Shown here piece after piece: positions 41,892 through 47,963 of a DNA stretch of 47,963 nt; positions within the stretch are counted from its first letter, which is position 1, and every line of letters starts with the position of its first letter. Below the pieces are notes generated by a model. The model saw only the letters and a list, made by a program, of their open reading frames with translations, searched no databases and was not told where the DNA came from. The translations under genes and the position numbers were made by a program. Source of the DNA: Clostridium sp. (lineage in GTDB: Bacteria; Bacillota; Clostridia; Clostridiales; Clostridiaceae); NCBI RefSeq assembly GCF_029258205.1, contig NZ_JARHZJ010000016.1:1-47963 (forward strand), in the 5' to 3' direction.

Positions 41892-42701
41892 ATGTCTATT
41901 ATACAAAATATGTTTCAATTTGAATTTATGCGTAATGCATTTATGGCCGGTTTTATAATATCTCTTTTATGTCCCTGTATAGGACTTTTTCTTGTGTTAA
42001 AGAGATACTCAATGATAGGGGATACCCTTTCTCACTCTTCCTTTGCAGGAGTTGCAATTGGACTAGTATTTGGATTTAACCCTCTTTTAACAGCCTTTTT
42101 ATTTACTACTATTTGTGCATTACTTATAGAGTTATTAAGAAATTATTATAAAAAATATGCAGAATTATCTATGTCTATTATACTTACCTTTAGTTTAGGT
42201 TTAGCACTAATATTAGTTAGTAGCGGCAAATCTAGTACAACAGTTAATTCTTTTTTATTTGGAAGTATATTAACAGTTTCAAAAACTGACTTAATAATAA
42301 TAGCTTTAGTCTCTCTATTGTGTTTTATATGTATCTTTTCATTATATGATAAATTAGTTTATACTACCTTTGATGAAGAGGGTGCTAAAGTTTCTGGAAT
42401 AAATACAAAACTTATAAATTATATTTTTACAATTATAGTAGGAGCTACTATTTCTGTTTCAATTAGAGTTATGGGAATACTTGTTATTTCATCAATAATT
42501 GTTATACCAGCAGCTACTGCTATGCAATTTAAAAAAGGATTTACTAAATCACTTATTATTTCAATGGTAATAGGAGTTATAGATGTCTTAAGCGGGCTAC
42601 TTCTAGCTTCTCTATTTGATTTAGCTCCAGGAGGAACTATATCTTTAACATCAGTAATAGTACTTATATTATCATTAATTTTAAATAGAAAAAAATTATA
42701 A
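41892..42701 (+). CDS. metal ABC transporter permease (ZnuB/AdcB-like)
   Basis: A 269-residue inner-membrane permease of the ABC-3 family with about seven to eight helices. RYSMIGDTLSHSSFAGVAIG is the conserved loop, and VSIRVMGILVISSIIVIPAATAMQ is a typical family segment. It pairs with the ATPase just upstream. ATG is preceded by AAAGGG at a rather long distance. The 3' side carries a long palindrome. Confidence 0.9.
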   Translation: MSIIQNMFQFEFMRNAFMAGFIISLLCPCIGLFLVLKRYSMIGDTLSHSSFAGVAIGLVFGFNPLLTAFLFTTICALLIELLRNYYKKYAELSMSIILTFSLGLALILVSSGKSSTTVNSFLFGSILTVSKTDLIIIALVSLLCFICIFSLYDKLVYTTFDEEGAKVSGINTKLINYIFTIIVGATISVSIRVMGILVISSIIVIPAATAMQFKKGFTKSLIISMVIGVIDVLSGLLLASLFDLAPGGTISLTSVIVLILSLILNRKKL

Positions 42702-42715
42702 TACTAATATAAATA

Positions 42716-42854
42716 GGTTGTATAAAAAGATAATAAAACTTACAAACATATTCTGAGAATTACTAGATTTCACTAATAATTTAAATTTTAAATTTCATCT
42801 AGATATTCTCTTCATATCGTTTGTAAGTTTTATTATTAACCTTTTTATACAACC
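42716..42854. repeat. 139-bp palindromic element between convergent genes (MITE-like or long terminator)
   Basis: The outer 14 bases GGTTGTATAAAAAG recur inverted at the right end (CTTTTTATACAACC). Inside, ATAATAAAACTTACAAAC also recurs inverted after a 4-base insertion in the right arm. Further partial matches (GAGAAT, CTAGAT) bring the arms to about 50 bases. The centre is non-coding. The length and terminal precision resemble a miniature inverted-repeat element; it could also end transcription of both flanking genes. No clear target duplication is seen. Confidence 0.6.
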
Positions 42855-42895
42855 CCTTATTTTTAAAACAGAGTAGTAAATATATAACTTAAAAG

Positions 42896-44287
42896 TTATA
42901 TATTTATACATTCCTCTCCATTTTCATTCTTATAAACTTTAAAGAGTTTGTTTTTATTATATAAATATCTATATATTGAATATACCAATATACCTTTTAA
43001 AGCTCCTGTTATACTTATTGCCCACCAAATACCCTCTAATCCTAAGAACTCAGGCTTACACATAATATAAGCCATTGGTATTCTTGCTCCTGTTAATAAT
43101 ATACTTATTAATGATGGTATATACGTTCTTCCTAATCCATTAAATGCTCCTGTTGTTGTTATTTCTATGCAAACAAAAATCTGACAATAACCAAGTATCC
43201 TTAAATAAACCGTTCCTTGCTCTATAGCTTTCACCTCTGGTATAAATACCCTAAATATATCTTCTCCAAATACAATTAATAATAATGAAGCAAATACTCC
43301 TACTATAATAGAAATTATCATAGTTATATTAAACCCCTTTACTATTCTCTTTAGCTTTCCCGCTCCATAGTTTTGTCCCACAAATGTACTTAAGGCAGTA
43401 GATATTCCACCTGATGTCATCCATGAAATGGCTTCAACCTGTGAACCTACCTTTTGAACAGCTATAGGCACTGGACCGAATACTGCGACTATTTTTCCTA
43501 TAAACATTGAAAAAATAGTAAATAATCCACTTTGCAAAGCTGCAGGTAATCCAATATGAAATAAAGTTTTCATATAATTTATTTTAATTCCACTTAAAAT
43601 ATTTATTTTTAAGTATTCAGCATTGCTTCTTATCATTATATATAGAAATGTACCTGTAACTATAACCTGCGCTAAAACTGTAGCTAAAGCAGCTCCTAGT
43701 ATCCCCATCTCTGGGAATACTCCTATACCAAAGATTAATATTGGATCAAAAACTATATTAAAAATTAATCCTATAGTATTAGCTATAAAAGGTGTTCTAC
43801 TATCTCCTGATCCAGTAAAGACAGCTGTAAATATTGGATTTAAAAAGTTAAATACCATTCCTAAAGCAACTACAATTAAATATGTCTTAGCCATTTTTAT
43901 AACTTCAATATCACCTAAGTCAAAGAATCCTATTAACTGACTATTAAATAAAAGTAATATCATTGAATAAAAAATAGCTAATATAATATTTAGTTGAAAG
44001 GCACTTTTTATATAGTCCTTTGTACTCTCTATATCATTTCTTCCTAAGCTTTGTGCTACTTTTATCTCAGCTCCCACCTTAGAAATCATTATAAAGGCCA
44101 TAGCAAGCCAAGGGAAGAATCCTGCAGTACCAACAGCTGCCACTGCACTACTTCCTATCCTTCCAACCCATATCATATCTGCCATGTTATAAGCCATTTG
44201 TATAAAAGAGGTAGCCATAATAGGTATCGAAAGTTTTATAAGGTTGCTTGTTATTTTTCCTTCAGTTAAATCAATTCGCTTGTCCAT
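42896..44287 (-). CDS. MATE family efflux transporter
   Basis: A 463-residue membrane carrier with about twelve hydrophobic segments and the MATE layout of two homologous halves. RIGSSAVAAVGTAGFFPWL and NTIGLIFNIVFDPILIFGIG are typical. It exports cationic drugs or metabolites using Na+ or H+; the substrate is not readable. ATG has an AGGGGG site. It is monocistronic, convergent with the metal permease gene. Confidence 0.9.
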   Translation of the reverse strand: MDKRIDLTEGKITSNLIKLSIPIMATSFIQMAYNMADMIWVGRIGSSAVAAVGTAGFFPWLAMAFIMISKVGAEIKVAQSLGRNDIESTKDYIKSAFQLNIILAIFYSMILLLFNSQLIGFFDLGDIEVIKMAKTYLIVVALGMVFNFLNPIFTAVFTGSGDSRTPFIANTIGLIFNIVFDPILIFGIGVFPEMGILGAALATVLAQVIVTGTFLYIMIRSNAEYLKINILSGIKINYMKTLFHIGLPAALQSGLFTIFSMFIGKIVAVFGPVPIAVQKVGSQVEAISWMTSGGISTALSTFVGQNYGAGKLKRIVKGFNITMIISIIVGVFASLLLIVFGEDIFRVFIPEVKAIEQGTVYLRILGYCQIFVCIEITTTGAFNGLGRTYIPSLISILLTGARIPMAYIMCKPEFLGLEGIWWAISITGALKGILVYSIYRYLYNKNKLFKVYKNENGEECINI

Positions 44288-44338
44288 TTTTCCCCCTGTA
44301 TATCTAAAAAATTATTCTCACATATTATAATTCATATT

Positions 44339-46762
44339 TTATATAACAGTAATTTGATCAACAAACATAAAAGTAGGTCCCTCTCCTGGCATTATACTCC
44401 AAGCTGGACATACCTCTTCATTTTTTGCAAATATTTTAATATACCTAGCCTTAATTTCTCTTTGTGATGTAATATCCTTTTTACCTACTTCCTCTCTTTT
44501 TTTATATTTATTCTTTTCTTCTCTTGTTACTAAAGTAAATTCCTCTCCATCTATTGAAGAATAAAACTCTACAAACTTAGGATAATAAATCCAAGCTCTT
44601 GTGTCTTGTAAAAATCCAACCATTATCTCTTTTATTTCTTTTACTTCTCCTAAGTCAACTATTACTTCCATATCCTCTGTATATCCAAGCCATTTTCCAT
44701 CAGTATAATGTAAACTTCCCTTTTCACCATCTATTAAATCATAAACTCCTCTTTTATTATACATATAATGATCCGTCGGCTTAGTTAATCCTTTAATATC
44801 AGCTATTGGTAAAGTTACATATATTCTACTTTCCACAGTATTACTAGGATTGTATCCTTCTTTAAAAACCTTAGCTTTTATAAAAGCTCTATCATTAACA
44901 ACTATTGGATTTTTATATAATAAGGATTTTTCATTTGGCTCACTTCCATCTAAGGTATATCTAATCTCTCCCTTTTTATCTCTTTTTCCTAAAAGAATTT
45001 CTTGAGAAAATGGTTTATTCATAAGTAAAGTATCTATGTTTACAATTGGTCTAAAAGCTCTAAGTTTAACCTTGCTACTTTTCTTATATCTTTTATATTC
45101 TGGTATATATCCATCTATATCCTCTCTATTTTTTAGATATTCTTCAGTAAAGAAATCTTTTTCCTTAGGTCTTTTACAGATGGTATTTAAATCTAAAACT
45201 ATTTCTCTCTCCTCTGGAATTATTAATATCCTAGCTTCTTCATCTACTGAAAATTCTCCCTTAATTAGGGAAATTTTATATTTAAAATCATTGTGCTTAC
45301 ATAAAATCGTATTTAAATTTAATTCCTTAAGAACTGGTAAGGTATTTAAACAAAGCATATATTCTTTAGAATTTTTCACATTAAATTTAATATTTATCTT
45401 ATCCTCATCACAAAGTATTTTTATACTTTCTTCATTATTTAAATCCCATATTATTTCGCATCCAATATCATTAATTGCTTTAAAATCTATACTATCTCCT
45501 TTAATTTTTTCATATACACCAATTCTTTTTAATTTAACAAAGCTTATTTCTGGTCTTTCATCTATTTCATTTTTCCAATAATGAGGTCTCATTAAAGGCA
45601 AAGCGTCAAATACACTTTCATTGCTATTTAAATAGTTATCATAATATCGTGATTTATAATTTTCATTAAATAAATGAATATCTCTTATACTTAAAACATT
45701 ATTCTCAAATAAAAAACTACTTCTATAAAACCTACTGTTATACCATAAAGTTTTCATATTATAAGTGTTCCAATCTTTTTTAGCTCCAAAAGTAGTAGGC
45801 GGAGTTAACCTATATTTCTTCTTATACCAAAGGGCACTTTCAGCTAAAGTTTCAACCCTAAGCTTTTTTTCCTTTTCCAAATTAGATATATGTTCTATTT
45901 GAACTTCATACCCCTTATACATGGTGTTCCATAAAAATGTATTTTCCTGACCTACCTGAGCATAAGAAAATCCTAAGGTCTCTTCTTCATTTAAACATTC
46001 AAAAAACCAATAAACCCATTCTTTATTTTGTCCAATTATCCATGCTGGCTCTAAAGTATGAACACCTTTTAACTCTTTGCGTAATCCCTCTTCAAAATTA
46101 TAAATTGGATCTGGGCCTAAAAGCCTAAACAAAGGTAAATTAAGTTGCATTTCTTTACTTTGAGCTGGAATATATTCGTTTAACCTACTTGGATAATAAG
46201 CTTGATTAAAATATCCTCCCCAAAGAGTAAATCCATCAGTTCCAATCTGATCTCTACAAATAGCTCCTCCTATTACTCCATAATTCTCATTTAAATATGT
46301 TAAGGTTCTTATATCTATGACCCAAGAACCAACTGTCTTAGGATAATATCCAAATATGTCCTTAAAATCAGCCATATAAATATCAGCCATTTTAAATCTA
46401 TCCTCAGGACTGTAACCAAGTGAATATCCCTTATCAACATGATCATCAATAGGAGTTTCACCCTTCCATTTAACCCCAGCCTTCTTTGCTAACTCCTCAG
46501 TTATTTCCCACCAAGCTCCGACTTCATCATATTCATCTATAGATTCTTTTATAAATTTCACAAATCTTTCCTCCATTAAAGCATCATATTTCAATGCATA
46601 TGTTGCAGGAAAACCATATTGTTTTATTAATTCAACTTCTTGAATTACTGTCTGAAAATCATCTTCAACAAACTCTCCACTTGGATAAACAGTTTTTCTT
46701 ATAAAATTATATATATTTACTATAGTAATATTATTTTTCTTTTTTTTCTCAAATTTTATCAT
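44339..46762 (-). CDS. large multidomain protein, carbohydrate-active-like with discoidin domain
   Basis: An 807-residue protein. The first 300 residues (FIRKTVYPSGEFVEDDFQ, GFPATYALKYDALMEERF, YPKTVGSWVIDIRTL) resemble a deacetylase- or GH57-like (beta/alpha) barrel. A beta-rich middle follows (320-560), then a chitobiase C-terminal-like domain (GEIRYTLDGSEPNEKSLLY; about 600-655), and an F5/8 type C discoidin-like domain at the C-terminus (YTEDMEVIVDLGEVKEIKEI). No signal peptide or sortase motif is seen. Reaction unknown; glycan binding or modification is plausible. RBS AAGGAG precedes the ATG at a long distance. Confidence 0.65.
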   Translation of the reverse strand: MIKFEKKKKNNITIVNIYNFIRKTVYPSGEFVEDDFQTVIQEVELIKQYGFPATYALKYDALMEERFVKFIKESIDEYDEVGAWWEITEELAKKAGVKWKGETPIDDHVDKGYSLGYSPEDRFKMADIYMADFKDIFGYYPKTVGSWVIDIRTLTYLNENYGVIGGAICRDQIGTDGFTLWGGYFNQAYYPSRLNEYIPAQSKEMQLNLPLFRLLGPDPIYNFEEGLRKELKGVHTLEPAWIIGQNKEWVYWFFECLNEEETLGFSYAQVGQENTFLWNTMYKGYEVQIEHISNLEKEKKLRVETLAESALWYKKKYRLTPPTTFGAKKDWNTYNMKTLWYNSRFYRSSFLFENNVLSIRDIHLFNENYKSRYYDNYLNSNESVFDALPLMRPHYWKNEIDERPEISFVKLKRIGVYEKIKGDSIDFKAINDIGCEIIWDLNNEESIKILCDEDKINIKFNVKNSKEYMLCLNTLPVLKELNLNTILCKHNDFKYKISLIKGEFSVDEEARILIIPEEREIVLDLNTICKRPKEKDFFTEEYLKNREDIDGYIPEYKRYKKSSKVKLRAFRPIVNIDTLLMNKPFSQEILLGKRDKKGEIRYTLDGSEPNEKSLLYKNPIVVNDRAFIKAKVFKEGYNPSNTVESRIYVTLPIADIKGLTKPTDHYMYNKRGVYDLIDGEKGSLHYTDGKWLGYTEDMEVIVDLGEVKEIKEIMVGFLQDTRAWIYYPKFVEFYSSIDGEEFTLVTREEKNKYKKREEVGKKDITSQREIKARYIKIFAKNEEVCPAWSIMPGEGPTFMFVDQITVI

Positions 46763-46888
46763 ATAATACCAACTCCTTTTTACCTCATTTTAAGTAATCT
46801 AATTACTTTAAACAATGAATAAATTTCAGTTTTTATTAAGATTTTCTTTATAGTTTCTTTTTTGTGAGTTCATACAATTTAATAAAAA

Positions 46889-46932
46889 AAGCTATAAAAT
46901 AATGAATATTTTTATTCACTAATTCATAGCTT
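46889..46932 (-). terminator. terminator of the Fur-family gene
   Basis: On the minus strand AAGCTATGAAT...ATAGCTT, with an inner GAATA/TATTC pairing, is followed by TTTTTTTATT. It stands just after the Fur-family stop. Confidence 0.8.
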
Positions 46933-46948
46933 ATAGTCTTATTAAAAA

Positions 46949-47359
46949 CTATTCTTTCTTATTATTTATACACTCTTCACATATACCTTTTAAAGTAAGA
47001 TTATGCTCTTTAACTTTAAATCCTGTTTGATTTCTTAAAAGCTCCTCAATCTGTTGCATAGGACATGGAACTTCTATTTCTTTATGACATAAATCACATT
47101 CTAAAATATGTTTATGAATATTTCTATTTTTTAATTTATAAGAACTTTTTCCATCTCCTAATTCAAACTTATCTACTAAATCCTTCTCTAAAAACACTTC
47201 TAGAGTTCTATAAACAGTAGATAAATTTATCTCTTTACATTTACTATATATATAATCGGCAGTAACACTTCTATCACTTTCCTTTAATAAATCATATATC
47301 AATAATCTAGCTTTGGTAACTTTCACACCATTAGCTTTAAATATTTCTTTTACTTCCAT
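46949..47359 (-). CDS. Fur family transcriptional regulator
   Basis: A 136-residue metal-responsive repressor. The winged-helix part has ANGVKVTKARLLIYDLL and NLSTVYRTLEVF; the C-terminal part has HKHILECDLCHKEIEVPCP and KGICEECINNKK, giving two CxxC pairs for structural zinc and histidines for regulatory metal. It could be Fur, Zur or PerR; the residues do not decide. It lies 5.8 kb from the metal ABC operator, which it may control. ATG has an AGGAG site. Monocistronic. Confidence 0.88.
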   Translation of the reverse strand: MEVKEIFKANGVKVTKARLLIYDLLKESDRSVTADYIYSKCKEINLSTVYRTLEVFLEKDLVDKFELGDGKSSYKLKNRNIHKHILECDLCHKEIEVPCPMQQIEELLRNQTGFKVKEHNLTLKGICEECINNKKE

Positions 47360-47397
47360 ACCAATCTCCTAAACAAATATTTAAATCATTAATATAA

Positions 47398-47438
47398 ATT
47401 ATATCACATAAAAAAACTTCAACAAAAATATATTTGTA
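47398..47438 (-). promoter_or_regulatory. Fur-family gene promoter with a possible autoregulatory palindrome
   Basis: On the minus strand TTGTTG (47420-47425), a 16-base spacer and TATAAT (47398-47403). ACAAAAATATATTTGT (47423-47438) is an imperfect palindrome overlapping the -35 box and may be an operator. Confidence 0.4.
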
Positions 47439-47737
47439 AAATCTTTTACTCACCTCACACTTCACGAAAACATTTTCATTTAGAATACTCTATTTATAAT
47501 TAGCATATCATATTCAAAGATAAATTTACATCTAAAACAAACTTAGTAATTTCAAGCAATATAAAAACTTTTGCTATTGTTTTCTTTTTCAAAAGATATA
47601 TTTTTTTAAAATTTACTCTTTATTTTTTATTTAATATAGTGTATATTAATAAATAGAGTATTACATTAAGTTTAATAGTATAGCATATTTAGTCACTTTT
47701 GTATTAATGTGATCAATATAAAGGAGAGATTTTTTAA
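47439..47737. other. rest of the 378-base intergenic region before the phosphofructokinase gene
   Basis: This part holds several T-rich runs and short AT palindromes but no ORF. No clear promoter for the phosphofructokinase gene is seen; TTTATT and TATATT, 17 bases apart near 47630-47650, is the best guess. AAGGAGAG stands before the ATG at 47738. Confidence 0.4.
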
Positions 47738-47963
47738 ATGAATTGTATTATAGCTCAATCTGGTGGACCTACTTCAGTAATAAATGCTAGTGTTTATGGT
47801 CTAGTTAAAGCAAATAAAAAACTTAATTTATATGAAAATGTTTATGGTGGATTAAACGGAATAGAAGGTATTTTAAATAAAAAAATAATAAATCTTTCAG
47901 AACTTGATGAACTTCAATTAGAAAGATTTAAAAGTTCACCTGCCTCTGGTTTAGGTTCTTGTA
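47738..47963 (+). CDS. pfp: 6-phosphofructokinase, PPi-type (5' fragment)
   Basis: The first 75 codons, running off the right edge. MNCIIAQSGGPTSVINASVY is the N-terminal nucleotide-binding loop of the pyrophosphate-type phosphofructokinase group; ATP-type enzymes read GGDAPGMNAA there. VYGGLNGIEGIL and FKSSPASGLGSC follow in the family order. It phosphorylates fructose 6-phosphate in glycolysis. AAGGAGAG precedes the ATG. Donor specificity cannot be confirmed from this fragment. Confidence 0.85.
   Translation, partial: MNCIIAQSGGPTSVINASVYGLVKANKKLNLYENVYGGLNGIEGILNKKIINLSELDELQLERFKSSPASGLGSC

Overview
The window is about 48 kb of very AT-rich chromosomal DNA from a low-GC, anaerobic, spore-forming Firmicute. 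Gene content points to Clostridium, most likely Clostridium perfringens: an anaerobic siroheme sulfite reductase operon (asrABC), a siroheme-directed hem operon, an alpha/beta-type small acid-soluble spore protein, a CtsR-controlled clpB, a PPi-type phosphofructokinase and strong AGGAGG ribosome binding sites. The species call is an inference from gene content. I see no rRNA, tRNA, CRISPR array, prophage or intact insertion sequence.

Layout. 1-5 kb: the start of an ACT-domain gene, a GH38 alpha-mannosidase, a homocysteine methyltransferase and PlsC. 5-13 kb: an AGCS amino-acid symporter behind a tandem glycine riboswitch, an HD-domain protein, an ECF transporter S component with a structured leader, a P1 peptidase, a 59-aa spore protein, and a four-gene pyroglutamate module (DUF969, DUF979, pcp, gamma-glutamylcyclotransferase-like). 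13-18 kb: clpB with a CtsR box, then a RelA/SpoT-like protein, then a gene-poor stretch holding a decayed oxidoreductase fragment and an inverted-repeat element. 18-28.7 kb: hemA / precorrin-2 dehydrogenase / hemC / cobA-hemD fusion / hemB / hemL, next to asrABC and a cysteine-free Crp/Fnr regulator. 28.8-35 kb: a membrane protein, a GIY-YIG protein, an AraC regulator with a long C-terminal extension, an unannotated 33-codon peptide gene, and two tandem HTH-TPR (RRNPP-like) regulators. 35-41 kb: a small membrane protein, RNase HI, a DUF1232 protein, and an operon of a DUF6762-like protein, pepF and rhomboid. 41-48 kb: a metal ABC transporter with a Zur-like operator, a ~139-bp palindromic element, a MATE transporter, a large carbohydrate-active-like protein, a Fur-family regulator and the start of a PPi-phosphofructokinase.

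How the genes work together. The hem operon runs from glutamyl-tRNA to uroporphyrinogen III and precorrin-2, that is, towards siroheme and cobalamin; no later haem genes are present. AsrC needs siroheme, so cofactor and enzyme are encoded side by side. A CRP-like palindrome is centred about 41.5 bp upstream of the predicted asrA start, next to the Crp/Fnr gene, which suggests local activation.

The best candidate for an undescribed system is at 32.1-35.1 kb. Two adjacent HTH-TPR regulators face a tiny peptide gene with its own promoter, RBS and terminator. The promoter regions of the peptide gene and of the regulator operon share a TTTGTRCATTTTTT motif. This looks like a peptide-pheromone circuit of the Rgg/PlcR/NprR class and needs experimental proof.
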